From DATKMK01 sp035541895 (GTDB taxonomy: Bacteria > Desulfobacterota > Binatia > HRBIN30 > JACQVA1), in contig DATKMK010000023.1 in assembly GCA_035541895.1 (NCBI GenBank), positions 1 to 39,454 of the forward strand: DNA of 39,454 nucleotides, written 5' to 3'. Position numbers and translations under genes: made by a program. Positions 17,983 through 27,815 of this stretch are shown piece by piece; the stretch's first letter is position 1; every line of letters begins with the position of its first letter. The notes under the pieces are model-generated. The model saw nothing but the letters and a program-made list of their open reading frames with translations, was not told the DNA's origin and ran no database searches.

Positions 17983-18005
17983 CTCGGTTGCGTGAGAGGG
18001 TGGTG

Positions 18006-19709
<1,704 letters not shown>

Positions 19710-20130
19710 GTGATCCCGTTCTCCATTCCAATGGGTCCCGATGGATAACAGCTTTCCTGGCGCATGCAACGGGCGGTGGGACCCAGCGACCCGCAGGCCG
19801 GCGGTCGCCGCATGGCCGATGTGGACCAGATGAGCCACTTCATGTGTACCAAGCGTTACTGTGACCCCTCACCCTCGGGCAAGCCTCGTGCCGGACGCCT
19901 TGGCGGATACCCAAGAGACCCGCTCGGGGCGCCGAGCGTCACTATGCGCACGAATTGGTAAGCGCGTTTTGTCATCTTCGTGCCGTCGGCACGAAGCTAA
20001 CCTCGGCTTGGACGGAATCAGCTAGGGCATAGGCCTTGCAGCCGGGCGCAGCGCGGTCAGTATGATCGCCCGCCTGGTCTTTTGGCGGACATGTAATCGC
20101 ATGTGCGGCGCCGGCCGTAGGGAGGACGAA
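19710..20130. other. Divergent intergenic region with two hairpins
   Basis: A 421-base spacer between glnS (minus) and the fibre gene (plus), with no convincing gene. Two perfect hairpins are visible: CGCTCGG-GGCG-CCGAGCG at 19921-19938, and CTTCGTGCC-GTC-GGCACGAAG at 19976-19996. Neither has a T run in either direction, so they look regulatory or structural rather than terminators. It must contain the promoters of both flanking genes. Confidence 0.6.
20036..20066 (+). promoter_or_regulatory. Possible promoter of the collagen-like fibre gene
   Basis: TATGAT (20061-20066) matches five of six bases of the -10 consensus. TTGCAG (20036-20041) is a weak -35 with a 19-base spacer. Transcription would start about 60 bases before the ATG at 20131. 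The second hairpin of the spacer ends 40 bases upstream of this site. Confidence 0.3.
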
Positions 20131-23100
20131 ATGAGGAACTTCAGAACGATCACGCTGTGGGTCGCCACCGCGGTTGTTGCGCTGACCACCGTGCTCGCAC
20201 GCCCACTCTTGGCGGTGGACGCGAGGCTGGCCGGAGACACCCTGACGATCGCAGGGAAAACGACCAACAGCGGCGCCAAGACGGCGATCGTTCTGCAAGG
20301 GATCGGGACCAAGCCGACCCCCGCACCGATTCAGCGCGCATTCTTCAAGTTCGATCTCTCCGGAATCGGCTCCACCACGACCTCCAAAGCGATCTTCACT
20401 TTCTATGTCAACAAAATCGCCAAGAACGGTGGCGGCACGTTCGAGCTGCATGCCGTCAACACGGATTGGGATGAAGCCACCCTGATCGGAACGACCGCGG
20501 TTGATATCGACTCGGTCGTGCAAGCCAGCGGCTCCATCACGGCGGGGCAGCAGTTCATTTCCGTCGATATTACCGCCTTGGTGGCGGATTGGCTCGATGG
20601 TTCGAAGCCGAATTACGGACTGGTGCTCGTTCCGTCGTCGAACGCGCTCTCGGCGACGTTGGATACTAAGGAAAGCACCGGCACCTCACATCCGGCGACT
20701 CTCGACGTGAGCGTAGACGGTGGCGGTGGTGGCTCGACTGGTCCCACCGGAGCGACTGGGCCGACTGGGCCAACTGGGCCTGCCGGCGCGACCGGCGCAA
20801 CCGGGCCGCAAGGAATGTCGGGTGCGGTTGGAGCGACCGGCGCAACCGGCCCTGCCGGCGCTACGGGGAATGAGGGCGCCACCGGTCCGACTGGACCGCA
20901 AGGGCCGGCAGGCGAGACGGGTGCGACTGGCCCGCAAGGCTCTGTCGGTGCAACCGGCGCCACCGGGCCGCAAGGAGCAACGGGCGCGCAGGGATTGACC
21001 TGGCAAGGCTCGTTCAGTGATAGCAACGGCTACAATCACAACGACGCCGTTCAGTTCACCAACGGCTCTAGCTACATCTGCGCGAATGCCGATGGCTGTG
21101 GGGCGAGTGCCTCGCCAGTCGATAATCCCGATTGGCAATTGCTCGCGCGCGTCGGCGACACCGGCGCAACGGGCTCAACCGGCAGTACCGGTTCCGTTGG
21201 GCCGACTGGATCCACCGGCGCAACTGGACCGACGGGACCATTCGGCGCAACCGGGGCAACCGGACAGACAGGCCCGGTCGGTTCGCAAGGACCCGTGGGC
21301 GATACCGGTCCGATTGGTGAAACCGGTGCGACCGGTCCAGTGGGCTCGAGCGGAGCGCAAGGCCTGACAGGCGCAACCGGAGCCGTAGGGCCGACCGGTC
21401 CTACCGGCGCCACCGGCCCACAGGGTCTCACGTGGCTCGGCAACTTCAGCGATAGCATGGCCTACAACTTCGGCGATGCGACGCACTTCACCGACGGCTC
21501 CAGCTACATCTGCGCGAACGAGAGCGGGTGCGGGGCGAGCGATGGTCCGGCGGGCAATCCGGATTGGAATCCGCTCGCGCAAGTTGGAAACGTCGGGGCA
21601 ACTGGTCCGCAGGGCGTCGCTGGCGCTACCGGCTCGACCGGACCCACGGGGGCGACCGGCGCGGTTGGTCCGACCGGCGCAACCGGATTGACTGGTCTCA
21701 CCGGTTCCACCGGACCAATCGGCGCGACCGGTCCGCAAGGGATCGCGGGTGACGTCGGTGCAACCGGCCCCACTGGTGCAACCGGTGCCACTGGTCTGCA
21801 GGGTGTCGCCGGCGATGTCGGCGCGACCGGGGCGACAGGCCCGACGGGTGCCACGGGCCCGCGCGGTCTGGTGTGGCTGGGCGACTTCAACGACATGACC
21901 GACTACGCGTTCACCGACGCGGTGCACGCGACCGATGGATCGAGTTACGTGTGCGTGAACGAATCCGGGTGTGGCGCGAGCGCCGCACCGGATTCGAACC
22001 CGGATTGGCAGCTCCTCGCCAAGGTCGGGGACACGGGTGCGATCGGCGCAACCGGCCAGACCGGTCCGGTCGGTCCGACCGGCGCAACGGGATTGACGGG
22101 CGCCACCGGACCAACTGGTCCAACTGGACTGACGGGCGCCACGGGACCAACGGGGGCCACCGGTTTGACGGGGGCCACGGGTTCGACCGGCCTCACCGGC
22201 GCAACCGGCCAGACCGGACCAGTTGGTGCGACCGGCCCGACCGGTGCCACCGGCACGTTCGGCGCCGGCGTGAACACACAGACTGCGGGCTACACCGCGG
22301 CAGCCGATGACAACGGCAAGTTGATCACCATGAACGGCGCGTCGCTAACACTGACGTTGCCGGCCGCCGCGCCGAGTTCGACCTGGTACGTCGGGGTGCA
22401 AAACCTCAACGCGACCCCGTTGACGATTTCGCGCAACGGCAATCAGATCAACGGCGGCACCAGCAACGTCACGTTGGCGCAGTACCAGGTCACGCAAATC
22501 TGGACCGACGGCACCAACTACTTCACCAGCCCGGCGCTGGTCGCGGGGTCCAACATTACGTTCACCCCGTCGAGCACTGGGATCACGATCTCGGGCAACG
22601 CCGGCACGGTCACCGGATCGAGTCTCACCTCTGGTCAACTCCTCGTCGGTGCCGGCGGCTCAGCGATCGGCGTCGGCAACCTCTCCGGCGACGTCACTAC
22701 CAGCGGCGGCACCGCCACTACGCTCGGAAGCGGCGTGGTCTCCAACGCCAACGTCGCTGCAGGTGCGGCGATCGCTGATACCAAGCTGGCCACCATCAGC
22801 ACGGCCGGCAAGGTGAGCAACAGCGCCACCACGGCCACCAATGCCAACACCGCCTCGGCAATCGTCGCGCGTGACGCCAGCGGCAACTTCTCCGCCGGCA
22901 CCATCACGGCGTCGTTGACAGGCAACGTCAGTGGTAACGCCTCCACCGCGACGGCGCTGGCTGCGAACGGAGCCAACTGCAGCGCCGGTTCATTCCCGCT
23001 CGGCGTCGACGCGTCCGGCGCTGCAGAGTCGTGCACGGCCCTGCCAACCTCGATCACCGGAACTGCCAACCAGATCACCGCATCGGCGTCGACGGGGGCC

Positions 23101-24969
23101 ATCACACTCAGCATTCCGAACAACCCGACGTTGCCCGGCACCACCACCGGTACGTTCAGCGGTAATCTCACCGGCACCGTCACCGGCAATGCCACCAACG
23201 TGACCGGCATCGTCGCGAAGGCGAACGGCGGCTTCGGGGCCGACGTCACCACGGGTGTGGCGGCGCACAACTTCTTCGGGAACAACAGCGCCAGCTCCGG
23301 TGCCGGCGCCTTCAGTGCAATCGGTACGTCGGACACGTCGCCGAATTGGTACGCAGCCGACACCGGTGCGGTGAACGCGGCGGTCGTCACCCTCTCGCCG
23401 GCCGCGACGGCGCTGACCGCAGGCCTCGAAGTCGACTTCAAGCCGACAGCCGCCAACACCGGCGCGGCGACGTTGAACGTCAATTCACTCGGCGTGAAGA
23501 GCATTACGAAGAACGGAGCGACCGCGCTTGCCGCCAACGATCTCACCACCTCTGCAATTGCCAAGGTGATCTACGACGGCACGCAGTGGCAGTTGCAGAA
23601 TCCGCAGACGCAAACGACCGTCGGCACGGTGACCAACTTCACCGCCGGCAACCTGTCACCGCTCTTCACCAGCAGCGTCGCAACCTCCAGCACGACACCT
23701 GCGCTAACGTTCTCGCTCAGCACAGCGGGTGCGCACACGTTCCTCGGCAACACCAGCGGATCGACGGCGGCACCGTCTTACTCGAGCATCACTGCCGCCG
23801 ACCTGCCGGGCTCGATCACCAGCAGCACGAGTGGCAACGCCGGTACAGCGACGACACTGCAAACGTCGCGAAACATCAACGGGGTCGCCTTCAACGGCTC
23901 CGCTGACATCACCGTGACCGCGGCTGCCGGTACGCTCACCGGTACCACGCTCGCGAGTAACGTGGTGTCGTCTTCACTCACGAGCGTCGGCACGCTCACC
24001 AACCTGACGGTCACCAATCCGATCAATGGATCGGTCACGGGAAGTGCCGCATCGTTCACCGGCTCACTGGCCGGTGACGTAACCGGCACGCAAGGGGCGA
24101 CGAGTATCGCTGCCAATGCCGTCGTTACAGCGAAAATCTCGAATTCGAACGTCACGTACGCGAAGATCCAAAATGTTACTGGCTCCACGCTGTTAGGCAA
24201 TCCAACGGGAAGCGCCGCGGCTCCCTCTGAAATCACGTTGGGAGGTGGGCTGGCGTTCAGTGGCACCAATCTGGTAGCGACCCCACCGACGTTCTTCAGG
24301 CCGACGAACTTCACCACGACCAATTGCACGTGGCAGGTCGTGTGTTCCACGACGGCCACGAACACGACAACCCAGACGTCCGGGAACTACACCGTGCCCC
24401 CCGATGCCAACTACGTCACCATCGAGGCAGTGGGCGGCTCAGGCGGTGGTGGCGGCGGCGGCGGGAGAACTTCGGGCGGAGCCAACTCTGGCGCAGGCGG
24501 AGGTGGTGGTTCTGCTGAATACGCGGGTACCTTCCTCGCCGTAACTCCGGGCAGTACGATTACGATTTCCTACGGAGCGGCCGGAACTGGCGGTACGGCG
24601 GGTGCGCAATCCAATTCCGGCACCGCCGGTACTGGCGGTACGGGCGGCAACACAACAATCACCTATAACTCGGTGGTGTACGTCACTGCGCATGGCGGCA
24701 CTGGCGGTGGCGGAGGCGCGAACGGTGTCAGTACCGGTGGGACTGCCGGGACCGGCGGTACCGGCAGCAGCGATCAGCAGCACACCAATGGTAACAACGG
24801 GACGGCCGGCGGGACCCTGACGACAGTCGGCACGGGTGGCTCGGGTCCGCAGCCGACGAGCGTCACCTCAAATGTCGGCGGCAACGGGGGTGCTGGGAGA
24901 GGTACCAGCGGTACCGGAACCACTGGGAACGCAGGTAATGGTGGGGCGGTGGCGATCTCTTACATGTAG
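20131..24969 (+). CDS. Giant exported collagen-like / tail-fibre-like protein
   Basis: A 1612-residue secreted fibre. The ATG at 20131 follows GGGAGGA; MRNFRTITLWVATAVVALTT is a signal peptide. Residues ~25-195 look like a DNRLRE domain (AFFKFDLSGIG, NYGLVLVPS, TSHPATLDV). Collagen-like Gly-X-Y blocks, rich in GPTGATG, cover about 203-288, 342-432, 486-579 and 633-710. Between them sit three 52-residue modules with one cysteine pair each. Residues ~711-1425 are Thr/Ser/Gly/Ala-rich, low in charge, with phage-tail-fibre-like strings (NINGVAFNGSADITV near 1247). From ~1431 comes a glycine-rich tip with GGSGGGGGGGG and many GTGG repeats. Trimeric surface or extracellular fibre for adhesion is inferred. 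No tail, capsid or lysis genes are adjacent. Confidence 0.9.
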   Translation: MRNFRTITLWVATAVVALTTVLARPLLAVDARLAGDTLTIAGKTTNSGAKTAIVLQGIGTKPTPAPIQRAFFKFDLSGIGSTTTSKAIFTFYVNKIAKNGGGTFELHAVNTDWDEATLIGTTAVDIDSVVQASGSITAGQQFISVDITALVADWLDGSKPNYGLVLVPSSNALSATLDTKESTGTSHPATLDVSVDGGGGGSTGPTGATGPTGPTGPAGATGATGPQGMSGAVGATGATGPAGATGNEGATGPTGPQGPAGETGATGPQGSVGATGATGPQGATGAQGLTWQGSFSDSNGYNHNDAVQFTNGSSYICANADGCGASASPVDNPDWQLLARVGDTGATGSTGSTGSVGPTGSTGATGPTGPFGATGATGQTGPVGSQGPVGDTGPIGETGATGPVGSSGAQGLTGATGAVGPTGPTGATGPQGLTWLGNFSDSMAYNFGDATHFTDGSSYICANESGCGASDGPAGNPDWNPLAQVGNVGATGPQGVAGATGSTGPTGATGAVGPTGATGLTGLTGSTGPIGATGPQGIAGDVGATGPTGATGATGLQGVAGDVGATGATGPTGATGPRGLVWLGDFNDMTDYAFTDAVHATDGSSYVCVNESGCGASAAPDSNPDWQLLAKVGDTGAIGATGQTGPVGPTGATGLTGATGPTGPTGLTGATGPTGATGLTGATGSTGLTGATGQTGPVGATGPTGATGTFGAGVNTQTAGYTAAADDNGKLITMNGASLTLTLPAAAPSSTWYVGVQNLNATPLTISRNGNQINGGTSNVTLAQYQVTQIWTDGTNYFTSPALVAGSNITFTPSSTGITISGNAGTVTGSSLTSGQLLVGAGGSAIGVGNLSGDVTTSGGTATTLGSGVVSNANVAAGAAIADTKLATISTAGKVSNSATTATNANTASAIVARDASGNFSAGTITASLTGNVSGNASTATALAANGANCSAGSFPLGVDASGAAESCTALPTSITGTANQITASASTGAITLSIPNNPTLPGTTTGTFSGNLTGTVTGNATNVTGIVAKANGGFGADVTTGVAAHNFFGNNSASSGAGAFSAIGTSDTSPNWYAADTGAVNAAVVTLSPAATALTAGLEVDFKPTAANTGAATLNVNSLGVKSITKNGATALAANDLTTSAIAKVIYDGTQWQLQNPQTQTTVGTVTNFTAGNLSPLFTSSVATSSTTPALTFSLSTAGAHTFLGNTSGSTAAPSYSSITAADLPGSITSSTSGNAGTATTLQTSRNINGVAFNGSADITVTAAAGTLTGTTLASNVVSSSLTSVGTLTNLTVTNPINGSVTGSAASFTGSLAGDVTGTQGATSIAANAVVTAKISNSNVTYAKIQNVTGSTLLGNPTGSAAAPSEITLGGGLAFSGTNLVATPPTFFRPTNFTTTNCTWQVVCSTTATNTTTQTSGNYTVPPDANYVTIEAVGGSGGGGGGGGRTSGGANSGAGGGGGSAEYAGTFLAVTPGSTITISYGAAGTGGTAGAQSNSGTAGTGGTGGNTTITYNSVVYVTAHGGTGGGGGANGVSTGGTAGTGGTGSSDQQHTNGNNGTAGGTLTTVGTGGSGPQPTSVTSNVGGNGGAGRGTSGTGTTGNAGNGGAVAISYM
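20995..21150 (+). repeat. Interruption module copy 1 (52 residues)
   Basis: First of three homologous modules inside the collagen region (residues 289-340). It begins LTWQGSFSD, has DGSS-like NGSSYICANADGCGAS with two cysteines, and ends NPDWQLLARV. The W, SSYIC, GCGAS and NPDW positions are shared by all copies. The fold resembles short aromatic-rich carbohydrate-binding-like modules found in collagen-like and phage fibres; binding is not shown. Confidence 0.85.
21427..21582 (+). repeat. Interruption module copy 2 (52 residues)
   Basis: Second copy (residues 433-484), starting LTWLGNFSD with TDGSSYICANESGCGAS and ending NPDWNPLAQV. It has exactly the same length as copies 1 and 3. It differs from copy 1 mainly around the middle loop and before NPDW. 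Confidence 0.85.
21868..22023 (+). repeat. Interruption module copy 3 (52 residues)
   Basis: Third copy (residues 580-631), starting LVWLGDFND with TDGSSYVCVNESGCGAS and ending NPDWQLLAKV. It is followed by the last collagen block, which has the most regular GATGPTG and GLTGATG triplets. Confidence 0.85.
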
Positions 24970-25005
24970 TGTGCAGCGCAAAAGAGTTCGAGTGCCGGTT
25001 GCAAT

Positions 25006-25038
25006 GCGGGAGGCCGAAAGGCCTCCCGCTTTAGCTTT
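25006..25038 (+). terminator. Rho-independent terminator after the fibre gene
   Basis: A perfect 10-bp stem GCGGGAGGCC/GGCCTCCCGC with a GAAA tetraloop (25006-25029), followed by TTTAGCTTT. It lies 37 bases after the fibre stop codon and separates it from the next small gene. Confidence 0.88.
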
Positions 25039-25170
25039 GAAGCCGAAATCGACACGCCCCCTGCGCGCGACGGTTCGTTGCATCGCGGGACCAGTCGGCG
25101 AAGTGCTGCTCACGGAGTTGAAATTAGGCGGTTCGAGATGAGATACGGAAGTCAAGGAGGACCGTTTGCC

Positions 25171-25494
25171 TTGAAGACCTGTCTACTCGCAATCCTGCTG
25201 ATCGCAGCCCCGGTGTTGGCGATCGACGACAGCATTCCCTTTACCCAGGAGACACAACTCAAGCTACTGAAGACGCTGCGCCAGTTTCAGGACCAGCAGC
25301 TCAAGATCAAAGACCTGCAGCGGCAGTTCGATCAGGCAAGCCTCGTCGTGAGGCAAATCCAGGATCAGTTGGAAGCGGACTGCGCCGCAGCCGCGAAGGA
25401 CGCCAAGGTCGACCTGACGAAATACAACTGCGACCTGGACAAGCTTTCATTCGTCCCAAAGCCAGCGCCGCACAAGCCAGATGCACCCAAGTAG
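25171..25494 (+). CDS. Small exported coiled-coil protein
   Basis: A secreted protein of about 107 residues, function unknown. The likely start is TTG at 25171, 10 bases after AAGGAGG (25154-25160). An in-frame ATG at 25138 would put this ribosome site inside the gene and spoil the signal peptide. KTCLLAILLIAAPVLA is a clean signal sequence. The mature part has a heptad-like helix (LKLLKTLRQFQDQQLKIKDLQRQF) and ends with a proline/lysine tail (PKPAPHKPDAPK). Two cysteines (DCAAA, NCDLD) may pair. It follows the fibre gene but past a terminator. Confidence 0.72.
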   Translation: MKTCLLAILLIAAPVLAIDDSIPFTQETQLKLLKTLRQFQDQQLKIKDLQRQFDQASLVVRQIQDQLEADCAAAAKDAKVDLTKYNCDLDKLSFVPKPAPHKPDAPK

Positions 25495-25619
25495 GCGAGG
25501 TACGAGCTGATCGCGTCTTCCACCTCGCATTGATCCGAGCTAGCTTGCTGGCCTGATTGGCTGAAGATGCGGACACAGCGACGCAGCGCTCACGGCGTCG
25601 CTCTCGCTCAACGCACGGG

Positions 25620-27815
25620 ATGCGGATCCTTTTGGTGCGAGTCTTTGTGCGCGTCGCACTCGCCGTGGGCATCCTGGTCCCACTCGTCGGCCTCTGGCCG
25701 GAACTGCTGCATCTCACGCCAGACGTTAACGACGGCGCATTTCACCTTGGCGTGACGCGCAACACCATCGCGGCCATTCGCGAAGGACTCAATCCGCTCG
25801 ACTTCTGGGTGCCGACGTGGCTCTCCGGGTTTCCGCTGTTTCACTACTATCAGCCCGCGCCGTACCTCCTGATGGCCGCCCTGCATTTCGTCTCGGGCGG
25901 TGCGATTCCGCTATTGCTGCTGCACCGGGCCGTTACGATCGTCGCGCTGGCGCTGTTCCCGCTGACCAACTACGCCGCGCTGCGCTGGCTCCAACAACCG
26001 CGCGAGACCGCGGCCTGCGCGGCGCTGCTCAGTTGGTTGATCTCGGCCCACGGCGGCTACGGCATCGAGCTGGAGAGCTTCACCTGGTCGGGGTGGGGAT
26101 TGTTCACGCAAGCGGTTGCGCTGCCGTTGCTGCCGCTCGCGCTCGCAGCCGGCTATCAGGCGATCCACAGGCAGCGGAGAACTCTTGGCTCCGCTGCGTT
26201 GGTTGCCGCCACGCTGCTCGCGCATGTGCTTTACGGCTACATCGCTGCGATCAGTCTTGTGCTGGTGCCGTTCATGGTGTTCGGGAGCGACGACATGCGC
26301 CGGCGCGCGCTCGGACTGGGCCGATTCGGCGCGCAGATCTTCGCGTTGACTACCTTCTTCGTCGTGCCGCTGGTCCGCGACGGCGCGTATCACGCGAAGA
26401 GCTTGTACGACGCCGCGGAGAAGTTCGATTCACACGGTGCGCGGGTGATTCTCGGCTGGCTCTTCAGCGGTGCGCTGTTCGACTATCATCGCTTACCGGT
26501 ATTGACCGGCTTGATTGCGGTGGGGCTCTATTTCGCGACCCGAGACTGGCTTGAGCGCCGCGATGACGTGCATGGCTGGTTTGCGTGCGGATTCATGCTG
26601 TGGCTCGCGCTCTACTTCGGCCGCGCGACGTGGGGCGCACTGGTGGATCTGCTCCCACTCAGTCGCGGATTGCATATGGAGCGGCTGTCGAGCGGAGTTG
26701 ATCTGTTCGCGTTGTGGCTTGCCGCGATCGCACTCGGGCGGTTGGTGCGGTGGTGCATTGACGGCTGGTCGCCGGCAACACAATCGGCGGTCGCGATTGG
26801 AATCATCGCACTGCTCGCCCCGATGTTCGTCGAACGGACCAGATATCTCACGCAGAATGCGCGGAACGTGGCTCTCGCACAGCAACGATTCGAGCGTGAG
26901 GCGCCGGGTTTCGAGCCCATCCTCCGCGAACTCCGTTCGCATCCGGGCCGGGTGTATGCCGGCCGCTCCGGCAACTGGGGCAGCAAATACAAAGTCGGCG
27001 ATGTGCAGGTGTACCATCTGCTGTCCGCCGCAGCGATCGCGCAACTCGCCAACGCGCCGTTCTCGTGGGCGCTCAGCACCGACTTCCAGATGCAGCTCGA
27101 TTGGCCGGACCGGGCAACGTATGAACTGTACGACACGGATTACGTGTTGACGGACCAACCGCAACATGTGCAGCCGGGATCGCGGCTGCTCGTCCTCTCG
27201 AGTCGGCACTACCTGTTTCGGCTCGATTCGGAAGGGCCGTTCGGCATCGTGTCGACCCCGCTGAAAATCGTGGGCAGCAGTGATACGACCTGGTACGCAA
27301 CCGCAACGTGGGCGAGGAGCAACTGGCCAGCGGTGCGCGCGCTCGCTCAGCTTGAATTCATTCCTGACGGCGCCGGCTCGATCCGCACCATTCGAATGCT
27401 GGATCCCTTTCGGTATGTGACCGAGGGATCCGACGAGCCCCACAACATCTTCGACACGCCCAGCGTTTTCGCAGACGAGCCGCCGCCCGCGCCGCGTGGA
27501 GTGCTGCGTGACGCAATGGTCTCGCGGCAAAACGCCCAGGTGACGGCGGAGATGGAAGAGCCTGGGGTAGTTGTGTTCAAGGCAACCTATCACCCGGCTT
27601 GGCGTGCGTTCGTCGATGGAATTGCAACGCCGACCCTCGTCCTCACCCCCGGATTGATCGGCGTTCACGTCCCCGCTGGACGTCACTCGCTGCGGCTGGC
27701 TTACCAGCCCGGTTGGCTAAAGGTCGGGCTCCTGCTGAGTGGCGTGCTGATCGCGCTCGCGCTCGATCGCTGGTGGGCCGTGCGGGGTCGCGCTGACGGA
27801 GGCGGTGCTGCGTGA
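25620..27815 (+). CDS. Multi-spanning membrane protein, GT-C / PTPS-related type
   Basis: A 731-residue integral membrane protein with roughly ten to twelve hydrophobic segments in the first 420 residues and a large exported C-terminal part. The first loop after the first helix, with TPDVNDGAFHLG and WVPTWLSGFPLFHYYQP, is typical of '6-pyruvoyl-tetrahydropterin synthase-related' membrane proteins and of lipid-linked-sugar glycosyltransferases (GT-C), where the acidic residues in that loop are catalytic. A final transmembrane helix (LKVGLLLSGVLIALAL) closes the protein. The ATG at 25620 (MRILLV) is preferred over TTG 25557. It is translationally coupled to the next gene. Substrate unknown. Confidence 0.75.
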   Translation: MRILLVRVFVRVALAVGILVPLVGLWPELLHLTPDVNDGAFHLGVTRNTIAAIREGLNPLDFWVPTWLSGFPLFHYYQPAPYLLMAALHFVSGGAIPLLLLHRAVTIVALALFPLTNYAALRWLQQPRETAACAALLSWLISAHGGYGIELESFTWSGWGLFTQAVALPLLPLALAAGYQAIHRQRRTLGSAALVAATLLAHVLYGYIAAISLVLVPFMVFGSDDMRRRALGLGRFGAQIFALTTFFVVPLVRDGAYHAKSLYDAAEKFDSHGARVILGWLFSGALFDYHRLPVLTGLIAVGLYFATRDWLERRDDVHGWFACGFMLWLALYFGRATWGALVDLLPLSRGLHMERLSSGVDLFALWLAAIALGRLVRWCIDGWSPATQSAVAIGIIALLAPMFVERTRYLTQNARNVALAQQRFEREAPGFEPILRELRSHPGRVYAGRSGNWGSKYKVGDVQVYHLLSAAAIAQLANAPFSWALSTDFQMQLDWPDRATYELYDTDYVLTDQPQHVQPGSRLLVLSSRHYLFRLDSEGPFGIVSTPLKIVGSSDTTWYATATWARSNWPAVRALAQLEFIPDGAGSIRTIRMLDPFRYVTEGSDEPHNIFDTPSVFADEPPPAPRGVLRDAMVSRQNAQVTAEMEEPGVVVFKATYHPAWRAFVDGIATPTLVLTPGLIGVHVPAGRHSLRLAYQPGWLKVGLLLSGVLIALALDRWWAVRGRADGGGAA

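Noticed and set aside
20740..22260. CRISPR-like regular repeats
   Set aside because: The repeats are nine-base Gly-X-Y codons in one reading frame, without unique spacers or palindromic repeats; they code for collagen.
22635..23564. 309-codon open frame antisense to the fibre gene
   Set aside because: Alanine/valine-rich product reflects the reverse complement of Thr/Gly codons; no ribosome site or motif.
20131..24969. Prophage
   Set aside because: Tail-fibre-like sequence is present, but no other phage gene, integrase or attachment site is visible, and the protein has a signal peptide.
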